In this document: piece by piece, positions 36,825-49,100 of the stretch | Layout: every line of letters starts with the position of its first letter | Position numbering within the stretch: the stretch's first letter is position 1 | DNA from: Aristolochia californica | Lineage: Eukaryota > Streptophyta > Magnoliopsida > Piperales > Aristolochiaceae | Length of the DNA: 64,000 nucleotides | Assembly: GCA_029961685.1 (NCBI GenBank) | Contig: JARWKL010000003.1 | Coordinates: 11,255,657 to 11,319,656 of the forward strand | Reading direction: 5' to 3' | Notes under the pieces: generated by a model | Told to the model about the DNA's origin: nothing | The model's database searches: none | The model's input: only the letters and a program-made list of their open reading frames with translations | Program-made: the position numbers and the translations under genes

Positions 36825-38709
36825 ATGTTGGTCTACCAGGATCTCCTTACAGGTACCCCTACTTTTCTATTTCTATTAGCCGTCTTTGGATATCTGCTCT
36901 TCTTTTGATTTCTGTGGCTTGAGTTTAGATCTGTTTGTATGTACCTTTTGAAGTTTTTTGGATTGATCTTTATTGGTCCTTTTAAATTTCTCCTTCTGTC
37001 GCCTGTGCTAGGGTTTTGACGGCGACGTTCTCTGTTGTTTTCCGGTTATTATGGTTATGGTATCAGATCTGTAGGTGTTGTTTGAAGTTGGGATCTGAAA
37101 GCGAACTCTATAATTGCGTGATAGATGCGCTTATTTTTTTCTTTTATTGACTTCTGACTCGTTTCTTATTTGTTACGACCTGATATAGTTTCTCGATGTG
37201 TTGTGTTCGTGACGTTTGTTTTGTCATTATTTTTTAATCCCGCGTTCAATTTTCGAGGATTTCATCCTTTGGGATGTTTTTCATTCGTGCACTGCTTTTC
37301 CTTGGTTTTTTCTCCATGCTTTTTTCTGATTCTTTGCATGCGGGAGAACAAGTATTGGATATATCTTATCTAATCTTCTTGAGTTAAACTGTTTAAGTTG
37401 TGTACCGGCGATCTGTAGCTTATCTCGAACACGTCCCTCGTTATTATATGAAAGTTAGGATTAACGCGTTTGTTCTTCACTATTACCGGGTTTTAATGGA
37501 TAAAGTGCGAGCAAACATAATACTTGAATCTGGGACGTATATTCATTATTTATAAATTACTTCTGATTTCAACCTTTTCTCATCTACCATACGATCAAAA
37601 CCATGCATTGCTGTTAATGTATCTCTTATGTTTTTTTGGACTTTGTCGGGCGTTTTTTCTTTCCTGTATCGAGGTACTGTTTTCCAGCAGCTTTTCTCTC
37701 ATCTGTTCTTTTCTTTTTGAGTATATTGGTAACTTGAATTTTGTCCATGAATTTCAGGTGATGAGCTTCTGTCGGATTCATTCCCATACAAGGAAATCGA
37801 GAATGGAATACTATGGGAAGTTGAGGGGAAGGTTAGTACACTGTATTTTCTAAATTTTAAATAATTAATTCTGTCATGGATTTTGTGTAATCTGAGTCCT
37901 GATTACTCTTAGGAATTGTGAATTATGATGCTCTTTTCTTCTTTCTTTTATTGTTTTTAGGTGCCTTCTGATTTAATAAATTTTGTTTTGCAGTGGGTTG
38001 CCCAAGGGGCCATAGATGTGGACATTGGTGCTAACCCTTCCGCAGAAGGTGCTGAAGAAGACGAAGGAGTTGATGATAAGGTTCAAAAAGTTGTCGATAT
38101 TGTTGATACATTCCGGCTGCAGGTGTTTTGTTTGACCATATTTTCTTCTCAAATTAATATTAAAAATGACTAATATTGAGTGTCCTTCATCATATAACTT
38201 GGTTATACCTAAACTGTATGGGATGCCTTTTTATTACAGGAGCAACCTTCTTTTGATAAGAAGCAGTTTTTGACATTTATGAAGAGATATATTAAGTTGC
38301 TGACACCCAAGTTGGAAGGGGAGCAACAAGAGCTATTCAAAAAGCACATTGAGGGAGCAACCAAATATCTTCTTTCAAAGATCAAAGATCTGCAATTGTA
38401 TGTGGTTTTCTCTTGCTGTTTCGAATGTTTCTATTACCTTAATCTCTACAACCACACATCATGACATCAGAATCTTTAGTCATGGATATATTTCGTTCAT
38501 GTTAACATCTTGGGTCAAAAATATATGTTTCTGCTCCTTTTAAGCAGTTTTGTTCCAAAGCCCCTAACAACAGATTATGTATGTGTTGCAGTTTCGTGGG
38601 AGAGAGCATGCATGATGATGGCAGCCTGGTGTTTGCTTACTACAAGGATGGTGCCACTGACCCTACCTTTTTGTACTTCGCCCATGGCTTGAAGGAGGTC
38701 AAGTGCTAA
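36825..38709 (+). CDS. TCTP: Translationally controlled tumor protein homolog, five exons, 168 aa
   Basis: A small, abundant, mostly cytosolic protein that promotes growth and cell-cycle progression; reported ligands include calcium and small GTPases. Exons: 36825-36852, 37758-37831, 37994-38122, 38240-38397, 38592-38709. All are GT-AG and in phase, giving 507 nt and exactly the usual plant length of 168 residues. The protein starts [20 protein letters not shown], has the acidic flexible loop ([12 protein letters not shown]), the helical hairpin ([18 protein letters not shown] to [13 protein letters not shown]), and the C-terminal family signature [20 protein letters not shown], ending HGLKEVKC. 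No lesions are visible. The 905-bp first intron follows the tenth codon, so leader and intron may both influence expression (inference). Confidence 0.97.
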
Positions 38710-39409
38710 GAAAGTAAAATATTGGCCGACTGAATGCGTTTGGTGTTGTAGTTTTAGTTATCAGTATAATTCTTGGTTGCGACGTTCCAGAGACTTGTGA
38801 GTTGTGTTTTTCCGTTTACGTTTTTTTAGAAATGAAGACTATTTGCTTGTGGGAATTTTCTTTTAGCTGGGCCACGTTAATCTTTTATGTAGATTGTTCG
38901 CCTCATTATCCCTGTAATCCATTTATTAAATAGATTATTGATAATAAGGTAATTAGTGAATCAAGAGCTTCAACTATTTTGTAAGTTCTCATGGATTACG
39001 GGCTACAACTAGCCATGCAAAATAAGAATTCTGTCTTAGGATTCTAATCTTTATGCTCAAATGTGTCCAAGCCAAAATATCTTTAATTGGATTTTGTCAA
39101 ATCTTTTGGCCCTTTGGTAGAGGAAAGTCTCCCTTCCCTTGGTTTCTCGATCTTAAACACTCTTCTTAATTGAGAATTTTACCTATGTCCATAAAACCTG
39201 AACAAAGGATATCAGCTTTTACATTTAACTAGTTGTTAACATCATTATGATATACTATAATATCTATGCCCGGATGCCTGGCCATGCCAAAAAAGTTAGA
39301 ATTGTTGTGTTGTTATTGTTGTCATTCGTAGGTTTTTGAAATATTCTTGAAGTGATATCTTATTAGTGCCTTGCTAAAAGACTGAGTTTTTCTAGAACAT
39401 TGTCTTAGA
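38710..39409. other. TCTP 3' UTR and intergenic DNA
   Basis: The first ~250 bp are the probable 3' UTR, with T-rich and AATAAT/ATTAAA-like words around 38925-38950. No other feature was found. Confidence 0.35.
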
Positions 39410-39570
39410 ATATTTTTTTAATGGAATAATTGAAAAATTAAATTTTGTATATCACTAAGTCAATTTTTCTTAAGATTTCTTGGAAATGTATATATTAGGA
39501 AAAACATATTTCTAATTTTTCCTGGGATTATAAATTTTCGACCAAGTGCATTAACGGGTTTCACTCAAAC
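39410..39570. mobile_element. Internal fragment of the hAT-like family
   Basis: 'ttaggaaaaacatatttctaa', 'tttttcctgggattataaat' and 'gcattaacggg' correspond to the AT-rich interior of copy 1 near 15650-15725. Confidence 0.4.
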
Positions 39571-40957
39571 AATTTGAGAAAAGTCAATCTAACTTGGTTA
39601 GACTAAGTCTTACTTTAGTAAATAATTTGATTGTCGGTTATCATAGGTAACAGTTACAACCTCTCCTCCTTTGATGGAAATAAGGAGTTTATGATGAGGC
39701 ATCTGGTTTAGTAGAGAGCCTAGATGTTCTATCAATGATCCTTTGAAATAGACAAGACATTACGATCATTGTGATAGTGAATGAGGGAATGATGATTTAA
39801 ATAGATTATAGAGATAAATGATCTAAGGAAGTCAATTAGATGCTTCAAATACTTAAATCATGTTCTATGCATCACCTAGTGTTGCTCATGTCATCGAAGT
39901 AATTTGGAGGTGTGAGATAAAATATCAGATATAGTTATATAAGTATTTGAAGTTTAATATCTCAAATCCTTGTATTACCAGGCACACGCAGCACACCCAA
40001 AGTCCTAGTCTGAAAATGACAGTGTCGTTTAACAAATATTCTGGGTTGATTGTTCATATTCCCCAAGCTTCGAGAGCTGCAAGCAGACAAGCGAAAATGG
40101 ACAACAATGTTCTTGCACTAAATTCAAAGCAAAAAAGAAAAATAAAAATAAATGTCATTTGTAGCGTAATCAAGGGGACGAAGACCCGTTCTCACCTTCA
40201 TCCTCCAATGGAACAATCGCAAGAGGAATCGCACTACATACAACGCTGAATGCTTCCTCCACCACTCGAAAGCCCCAATTCAGCTTAATAATTATGGCAA
40301 AATCAACATCAGATTCTCCCCATCATTCCATCCACCAATCCAATTAACATTTCCATTTGAAACTTCTCCCTCCTTCAAGTGTACCCGTTCATCGCTTCCT
40401 CCCTCTCAGACGTCTGTCATCATTTTTTCTATATAATGATTAGATGTGCCGGTCGCAGTGGCTGCGCCGCCACTCATTTCGGAACGGTGGACGGGATTTC
40501 TTCCCCTTTCTTTTCTTTGGTGGAGGAAATAGTTTATTGAGCTTGAACACGCCATTTACCGTGTACAATACGCCTTACACACTGCACATGTCGAAATTCG
40601 AAAAAGTTATTTCAGAAAAATAAGATTAATAAGGGGAGAATCTGAAAAGAAGACGCAAGGTTTTAGCCACGAAAATGGGGACCCGTTGTTTCGAGTTTTC
40701 ATAATCCAATCCGCAGGGCGAGGAATTGATGTGTTCCTTGGGGACCATGACTAGAAAGAGACCAGGGATTGATTGCACCTTCTTCCATTTACGCAGAAGA
40801 ATCTGCTCCAGATAGCCAAAGAACGAAACCATTCATTCTTTCCCTGCTTTCTACTTCGAGTTGTCTCGGAGCGGCATTCATCTCCTTATCCTTTCTACGT
40901 AATCTTTTATTGGGATGTGATATTGGTTTGAAGTTTCGGTCGGAGAAGGGGGAGAAG
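39571..40957. other. Promoter and 5' UTR region of the NLA-like gene
   Basis: TATATAATG at about 40431-40439 could be the TATA box, giving a leader of roughly 490 nt. Upstream ATGs lie in the leader (for example 40769, in frame with the main start). I looked for a miR827-type site and did not see one. Confidence 0.35.
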
Positions 40958-43269
40958 ATGAAGTTCTGCAAGACATATCAGGAGTACATGCAGAACCAGG
41001 ACAAGCAGCTTCCTGGGGTTGGATTCAAGAAGCTGAAGAAGATTCTCAAGAGGTGTAGGAGGGATGTTCAATCCCAGAAGCAGAGAGATGGAGCCCTTGC
41101 GTCTTTATCCCGATGCCCCGATCATTGCCCAGGTGACTCCAATATTTTTCATGTTCTGTAAAGTTTAGTTTTGAGCTGCTGGTTTCCCGTACTCCGTTGT
41201 GTCGTCGCAAACTAGCTTTGCGTTGGCGGTTTCTTCGCCTGCCTATTTTATCGTAGAGTGAACGCTTCTTCGGAGGCTGAAGAGTTATCAATACCTACGA
41301 ACTTGTGTGGAAATGGACCATGATAAGTAAATAGTGAAATCATCTGATCATGGGTTTGTACAGATTAACATGGCATAAGAGAACGCAATACGATAACGTT
41401 TTAATTTGATTTTTTTTTGGTATAGTTCCTATTTTCGTGAAAATTTGTTTCATTTCTTAATAAATTGTCATTTGTTTTCTCTTCCATACTCTGTTTGGCG
41501 AGTTTTTTCTAATTTCGTTGCAAGCATGATTTTGTCAGCTGCCCAAATGAAGAAATCTAGACGAGGGAGGATTTCTCTTCAGTTCAGTTTTTTGCTTTAG
41601 TCTGTAGTTAAATATCGTGCCAAAATTTCACTTACTTGCCTCTTTGGTGCTCTGAGTTTTCTTCTTCTTCTTCTTCTTCTTTTAATTTTTTCATGGAGCT
41701 AGTGAACTTTTAATTTACAAACCCTTCTTCGACCTGAATTAGCTGAATGACCCACACACCATCGCCATTTGTTAAAATGAATCCTCTGTTTAGTTGAAAT
41801 GGTAGCATAAGAGCTATCTATTCCTTTTCATGCTTAAACATTGGCCATACCAGATGAAAGCTCCATTGATGGGCGACGTGGTTGGTGTCTGACCAGAAAG
41901 TATATAGCGGAGGATCTGATTGTTAATCCCCATTTAGAAGTATTTACCATATCAGTTATTCTCAGTTTGGAGGAGAAAGCTAAGAAGTAATCTTGCTTTT
42001 GCCTGCTTGCTATCATCTTCTGAGTTGCCTATTAAAATCTTTTTGAACAAATCTTTTATTTGCCTGCTTTAGATCGTCTTCTAAGTTGGCTGAATTGCTT
42101 GTTGACATGCAGTATGTGATGGCACTTTTTTTCCCTCCCTCCTAAAGGAGATGTCTGAAGTTGTTGGTTGCTTCAACAAGAGGGCCCAGAAATTGCTCGA
42201 GGTACATCTAGCATCAGGCCTTAGAAAATATTTTATCTGGTTCCACAGCAAGCTGCTTGGCAGTCATCTTGCTTTGATCGAGGAAGGGAAAGATTTGGTA
42301 ACCTATGCAACGATTAATGCTACTGCCGTTAGAAAAATTCTAAAGAAGTATGACAAGGTAGTTTTCACTATGCTAGACTGGCCATTTTCTTGGTATATTT
42401 CTTTGGTGGTTGTAATCTTCTACTTATGAACATACAGATACACTACTCTAAACAAGGACAGGCATTTAGATCGCAGGCACAGAGAATGCATATAGAGATA
42501 CTTAAATCCCCTTGGCTCTGTGAGTTAGTGGCCTTTCACATCAACTTGAGGGAAAGAAAGGATGAAACAACAACTGGCAAGGGTCTTTCTGAGGACTGTT
42601 CACTCAAGTTTGACGAAAGCAAGCCAACCCTGTCATGTTCCCTGTTTGATTCTATCACACTTGATATCGATCTTACTTGTTCAATCTGCTTGGTTAGTTG
42701 ACTAATCATATACCTTATCGCCTTTCGTTATTTATTTGCTAAGGAAATATGACTGGTTGAGAGGATGATCTCATATTTTCATTCAAATTGCAGGATACGG
42801 TATTTGATCCTGTTTCTCTGACATGTGGGCACATCTTCTGTTATATGTGTGCATGTTCTGCTGCATCAGTAACCATAGTCGATGACCTGAAGGCTGCAGA
42901 CCGCAAAGCTAAATGCCCTTTATGCAGAGAAGTAAGTATCTACCAGCTACTCTTTCAGGTTTCCACCCATCAAAGAAGTAGATGTCATTGAAGTGCCAGT
43001 GCCTTATGTTTCAGGAAGGAGTTTATGAAGGAGCCATCCATTTAGAGGAGTTGAATCTTTTGCTAAGCCGAAGGTACACTTCGTTGGAGGTTTTATATGT
43101 GCTTTAATGTTGTCGGATTCTTCAAGTGTAGCTTATTCTAAAAACATCCGTCTGGTTTAACAGCTGCAAAGAATACTGGGTACAAAGAGCCCAGAGGGAA
43201 AGAGTAGAGAGGATGAAGCAGGTGAAGGAACATTGGGAGTCTCAATCTCGGGCTTTTTCTGGCATCTGA
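40958..43269 (+). CDS. NLA: SPX-RING E3 ubiquitin ligase, NLA/BAH1-like, six exons, 325 aa
   Basis: Family role: membrane-associated ubiquitin ligases that mark phosphate (PHT1) and nitrate transporters for degradation; the SPX domain senses inositol pyrophosphates. Exons: 40958-41132, 42113-42357, 42438-42692, 42794-42931, 43015-43073, 43164-43269. All are GT-AG and in phase (978 nt). The SPX domain starts at the conserved [11 protein letters not shown], followed by a lysine-rich helix ([11 protein letters not shown], likely ligand-binding lysines), [20 protein letters not shown] and [13 protein letters not shown]. The RING is C3HC4: Cys221, Cys224, Cys236, His238, Cys241, Cys244, Cys266, Cys269, with the long Cys244-Cys266 spacing typical of NLA. 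The tail is a basic helix ([11 protein letters not shown]) ending RAFSGI. The ATG at 40958 is chosen over the in-frame 40769 because SPX proteins begin at MKF. Arabidopsis NLA is of similar length. Confidence 0.95.
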
Positions 43270-44180
43270 GAGAAGATTATGTCTCTTGTAGATCCAGCCT
43301 TAAGCAATAGTGGTGTGTGGCTCCCTAATCCTCTGGTATTTGAAGATTTATTTTGCTCAAACGAATTAAAGAATGCTTTGTTTGATGGCAATGATGGAAG
43401 GAGTATGGTTTGTGAATAAGGATTTTCTGCCCCTCTGAAAACATTCTTGATGTCCAATGTCCAATGCAATTCTTCGTTCTCATCCCATGAACTCTTGGTT
43501 TGGGTAATTGTTTCTTGATTCAGTAGCTATCTGTCAGGATAAGGATATGGAAAGAAAAACAGGGAGAACCATTTAATTTAAGCTTCTCTATGGCTTTCTT
43601 ACTTGTTTCTCAGGATATGTTAGGCGAGTTTTCACATGAAGCTTATCTGCAAGAACCATTTAAACAGGATCCGTGTTTCCATGGAAAACTTGCAACAGTT
43701 TCTGTATGCTTTTGTTTCCTTCTCTACTGCTGATCGATGATTAGTGTTCTTTCTATCTTCCTCTTTTCTTGCATTACTTGTAGTCTCTTCTCCTGTCATC
43801 CTCTTGTATCATTTTTTCTCTCCTCGTCTTTCAATGATCCGCTACTGTTGGCGTACCCTTTGCTCATTATCTGTTCCACGTCTCTTCTTCTGCCAGTGCT
43901 ATTTCACTCTTCTTACCCTTGCATGTGTTTGCGCTCTCTTCTTCCCCACATCTCTACTTTCATCTACTGACCTCTCTTGTTCTTTTCTCTCATTTCTTGT
44001 TTTCTTTCTTTCTATTCTCTCTTAGTTTCTCTTTCTTACTCTCTTCCATATTTGCCGCCATGTCTGTTTATGTTCTTCCTATTTTCCTTGCATCTTCTTC
44101 CCCTCATTTATCCCACTTCTTCCCTCTTCCTTATTCTTCTCCTTTGTCCATGACGCCATTTTTCTCCTCCGGATTTCTTC
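43270..44180. other. NLA-like 3' UTR and pyrimidine-rich intergenic DNA
   Basis: From about 43737 to 44180 the plus strand is strongly C/T-rich. Long open frames here are Ser/Leu/Phe translations of that bias and not genes. Confidence 0.45.
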
Positions 44181-44183
44181 CCA

Positions 44184-44332
44184 AGCTTTTATCTGCTTTC
44201 TTTACCAAGATAAAAACATTGCTGCACCTCCCAACCTTTATCTGCTTTCTTCACCAAGAAAAAAACATTGCTGCACCTCCAGACTTTTATCTGCCTTCTT
44301 CACCAAGATAAAAACATTGCTGCACCTCTCGA
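44184..44332. repeat. 49-bp tandem repeat, three units
   Basis: Units begin at 44191, 44240 and 44289 with 'atctgc[t/c]ttctt' and contain 'accaagataaaaacattgct' and 'gcacctc'. They are nearly identical. Confidence 0.85.
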
Positions 44333-45119
44333 CCAATAGAAATTACTGAATAGAACAATGTAACCATTTGTTCTTACATTCACTCGAATTCCTGTTTTTC
44401 TCTCTAATAAACACCACGACTATCTTTCAATAACTTGCATAGAGTATATAAATAATCAAATTAATGGAAGTCCCTAGTCGCATTCCTTTCCAAATAGTTC
44501 TCCAAAACGATTTGTTTGTAGTATAAAATAACTGAACCTGGTAAACTCGACTTTCATGGCAAACTGTAATACGGGACGAAAATAGCCACACTACACATTG
44601 CATTAAAAACTAATATAAAGACAATTTACAATCCATAAATTGTTGCCATAAAAATGAGAAAATGGGTATATAGCTTGAAAAGCGGAAACAGAATGTTTCT
44701 TCTTGGTCTCTGAAAATGGGTATACAGCGCCTGTTATCCTGACTCGGGTCGGACTTTGCTGAGTCAACCCAGCAACCCAAGCGTTGTTTCTGTTATATCG
44801 AGTCAACTCAGGTCAACTCGGACCAATCAACTCGGTCCAGGTCAACTTGACTCAGCCCACTTGCTTGTTGCCTGTGTTATATGGGTCTGGGTACTGAGTT
44901 CTATACCGATTTCTGCCGCAACTCTGCTAGATTAATCTGATACATGACTTGGCTCCACTAGTTGCTTGCCTCAGTCTGACTCGGTTCCTTGTCTCGTGCT
45001 GGATTATTACCTTGGATTATTGGTTACTTATTAGTTAGTTCCATCGTATTATTTGGTGCACAACCTTCTGAAGGAGTCACAACATATTATTTTATGCGTC
45101 CTTTTTAAGGATTTTCATT
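44333..45119. other. Intergenic with GGTCAACTCG-type repeats
   Basis: 44745-44870 is packed with alternating GACTCGG, GAGTCAACTC and GGTCAACT words, which could be a transposon subterminal region. No partner end was found. Confidence 0.35.
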
Positions 45120-45790
45120 ATTTGGTACGTGTTATTTGGGCCTAGGCCCATTTCATCTGTTACTATTGTGTCTCTTTGACTGAGACACTATTATTGAAGT
45201 ACTTCTCAGTTGCTAACTGTTGTCAGCATTGGTTATTCTAATGAAAAAGAAAGCACATGGTGGCCCTAAAATATTATCTTTTGGTGATTACCCTTTATCC
45301 CCTGACAGTTTTTCTCATACCATTTGAGAGTCAGTGCCCAATGTTAAGACACCGTGATGGAGGAACTCATTATTGCACTTATGAGCAATGCCTATGGACC
45401 CACGACCTATAAAGGATAGGAGTGTGTCCAACATCTAACATGAGTCAAGTCTATTATTCACCCAAGAGGTAGTTTTTTTAGTTATACTAAGAAAATGGGT
45501 AGATTTTGTCCCCCACAATGGGGCTATTTTTTTGCCTTTGAAATTGAGCGGAGAGTATTTTCTACAATGACCATTTGACTAGAGTATGAAGTTTTGTCTT
45601 ATGGCTAGGAGTGATTTTACTCTCTTATATTATGCCAGTTGGGTATCTTGGAAAAGAACAAAGAGACCACCAGCTTGAGGAGGAGTGTTGAAAGATATGA
45701 TAGACTGCCATTTAATACAAAAGATCCTATACACCATTTGCAACAATGGACATTTATGATGTTCTCTCATCCCCAGCTTAGTTATAACCC
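45120..45790 (+). mobile_element. Fragment of the non-coding LTR family (copy B)
   Basis: Shares blocks with 22930-23250 and 56220-56740 ('gagcaatgcc...', 'atctaacatgagtcaagtc', 'gagacactattattgaag'). It ends with a polypurine tract (CTTGAGGAGGAG) followed by an LTR start TGTTGAAAGATATG at 45687. The LTR is soon lost. Confidence 0.5.
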
Positions 45791-46189
45791 ATGGTCACTT
45801 TGGACCCGCGAATATAGACCTCCCCACTGATGCCACTTGGAAGGTGGGTCCCTTTCTCTTCCAGAATCATCATCTCCTATTCGATCGGCCGGCCTACTGA
45901 GGCCGCCTGGTTCTGTCCTTCCTTTGATAGGGGGTTTGACGCCATCAGGTGAGCCGCTCCCATCATCGCGATCTAGTCTTTGGCTTCCATTTTCAGTAAT
46001 GGGAACTGGTCGTAAGCCTTGCTGGAAAATGGTCTTCAACGGTTGCTACAAGTGTCGGATTGGAATAGACGTGAAGTTTGGACCGAAAAAATTCGAAAAG
46101 AGGGCGTGGAATACTTTTGGTGAAAATGTCGGCTACCCACATGTGAGATGGCACATACTATGTTTGAAGTTTATCAACAATAACTAGTT
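45791..46189. other. GC-richer DNA between two retroelement remnants
   Basis: Overlapping open frames on both strands (45837-46187 plus, 46039-45782 minus) have no recognisable family. No LTR matching the one at 50227 is present, so the 3' end of Copia 2 is missing. Confidence 0.3.
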
Positions 46190-49100
46190 CTTGATGGAAA
46201 TAATAATCTAATTCAATATGCTTGGCTCGCTTGTGAGAAACTGGATTGGAATTCAGGAAGATTACACTTTTGTTGTCACATAAGAGAAGAGGTCATTGCG
46301 GAATAGGAATATGTAGATCGCAAAGGAGATGCATAAACCAAAGAAGTTTAGTTGTAGTGTGCGCAAGAGCACGATACTTAGATTCACAGCTGGAACATGA
46401 TATCGTAGGTTACTTTTTAGCACCCCAAGAAATCAAATTGTCTCCAATATAAACGAAATAACCAAAGGTAGAGCGACGAGCGTCAGGACAACCTACCCAG
46501 TCAGCATCAGAGTAAGCAACTAGAGCACTAGGAGTAGCAGATGGGCGAAAGGTAAGGCCAAAGTAAATGATGCCTTTGACATAATAAAGAATACGCTTAA
46601 CAACAAGAAAATGATCGTCACTAGGAGCATGCAGGAATTGGCTAATATAGTTGACCGCGTGGACAATGTCAAGGTGCGTGATGGTCAAGTATTGAAGGGC
46701 GCCAACGAGGAACCTATAAAGAGTGGGATTTGAAAATAAAGAACCATCAGTGGACAGATGCTGGGAAATGATCATAGGCGTATGAATAGGTTTGCTATCA
46801 AGTAACTGAGCTCGAGTAAGGATATCCTGTGCATATTTGAGCTGACTGATAAATAGTCCATCGGTAGTTGGCGAAACATTAAAGCCAAGAAAGTAATTGA
46901 GAGGGCCCAAATCCTTTGTCGCAAACTCATAATTGAGCTTACGAGTGTAGTTGGTTATAAGAGCTGAGTTGTTACCAGTAACAATGATGTCATCAACATT
47001 AAGGAGCAGATAGAGCACGATTAAAGGATAAACCAAGTTGAGTGATAAATGAGTTGAAGTGTTGGAACCAGACACGAAGAGTTTGCTTGAGACCATAGAA
47101 AACTTTCTGCAATTGAAAAACGTGATGAGGAAAACGAGGGTCAATGTACCTAAGAAGTTGTTACATTTAAACATTTTCAGTAAGAGTATCGTTGACGAAT
47201 GCATTCTTGACGTCAAGTTGGTGAAGAGGCCATTTGTTGGTCACAACAAGAGAGAGCACAACTTGGACAATGGTAGCCTTTACAACATGACTAAAGGTGT
47301 TAGTGTAGTCAAGATCAAGTACTTGAGTGTAACCCTTGGCAACTAGGCATGCTTTGAGATGCTCAATGGATCCATTAGGTAGATATTTGGTCCGAAACAC
47401 CCATTTGGAGCCACAATGTTGGTGTTGGCAGGGCGAGGAACTAAAATCCAGGTCCAATTATTCCGTAGAGCTTGAACTTCTTTATCCATGGCAGCAAGCC
47501 AAGAAAGATTCTTAGCGACATATTTGAATCCTTTAGGCGTAGTAGTGACAAGGAGAGCATAGAGAAGACCAAAGGATCCCATGATAATGATGTCGGCCGG
47601 ATAACAAGTTCTAAAAATACCAACTTTGGCTCGTGTAAGCATAGCGTGAGAATCCAATGGTAGTGCAGAAGCAGGAGTACGAGTGATTTGTGTATCAGTA
47701 GGTTCTTGACTGGAGTGCGGTGAGGAGGGACCTGCAAAAGAATTAGTGGCCTGCATGGACTCATCAACTGGATCAGTACAAATAGCACATGGGGTAAATT
47801 CGGATTGAGTAATGGGCAGAGAATAGTGTGTAGAGGAAAGAGGGAGTTCTGTATGGAGAAGACTTGTTCAGAAAGTTGAAAAAATGGAGAGAGGAAGGGG
47901 GTTGATCTTGGGATGTTTTAATGAAAGGAAAATTTTGTTCATCAAATTGATCATGACAGGTGATGTAGACCCAATAAGTGATGGGATCAAGAAAGCGAAA
48001 CCCTATAAGAGGGATTGTAACCAAAAAAATATAGGGAATACTGCGAGGAGAAAATTTATTAGACATATAATCACATAAGCAAGGATAAACACGATAACCA
48101 AAGGGATGAAAGTCTTCATAGTTTGGAGAAGAACCATATAAAAGTTCAAACAGTGATTTACCTCAAGAAGTGATGTGGACAAACGGTTGATGATGTAAGC
48201 TATAATTCTTAAGGCTTCAACCCGGAAATGAGTAGAGAAGTGGGAGTGAAAAAGAATTGTCAGACCAGTCTCAGTCACATGACGATGTTTGCGTTCAATA
48301 CACCCATTTTGGGCAAGGGTATATGGACAAGAAAGTTGATGATGAATGCCAAACGTATGAAGATGAGTTAGGAAGCACGTACAAGTAAATTCGCTCTCGC
48401 TGTCACTTTGGAAAAATTTAATACGAGCAGATTGGACAGGTGAAGGGCCCCATATGTCACAATGAATATGATCTAACACATGAGACGACCTATGTTCATG
48501 ATGTGGATATGGCATACGATGATTTTTCACAAGTTGACATGTACTATGTAATGATGGAGAGGGCAATAAAGATATAAGATTAAGATGTCCTTGTTTTTGT
48601 AAAGATGAAATAACAGACTGATTTACATGTCCAAGCTGCTATAAATCATAGGAAGCATGTAAAGATTTATTCTCAATGATAGAAATAAGGGCAAGGTTGC
48701 CATGCTCCAGCACATATAAGCCCCCATCTCCTTTATCGGTTGCCACCACCATTCCTGTGAGACGATTCTAAACAGTGAAAAGATGATTAGTAAAACTAAT
48801 GGATAAAGAAAAATTAGACGTTAATTTACTGATGGAGAGAAGATTTTTGGTGAGATGAGGAACAAGTAAAATATCTAACAACTGAATATTTGGGGTAGGA
48901 GAGAGAATACCAGTATGTGAGATAGATAAGGCAACACTATTCCCCACAATTACAGAGTCCTTACCCATGTACAAAGTGGATTGATCCAGGATGAATGCGT
49001 TATTAGACATATGAGTGGAACCCCCAGTGTCCAAGAACCAATTAGAGGGCACAAATCCAGTGAGAGAGCACGATCCAGTGAAGGCCTCAATAAGATGGGC

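Noticed and set aside
43737..44311. Overlapping 77-130 codon frames downstream of NLA-like
   Set aside because: Pyrimidine-rich DNA gives Ser/Leu/Phe-rich frames in all phases; the last one is a translation of the 49-bp repeat.
45782..46187. Two opposing open frames that could be a gene
   Set aside because: No domain, no splice context, and located between two retroelement remnants.
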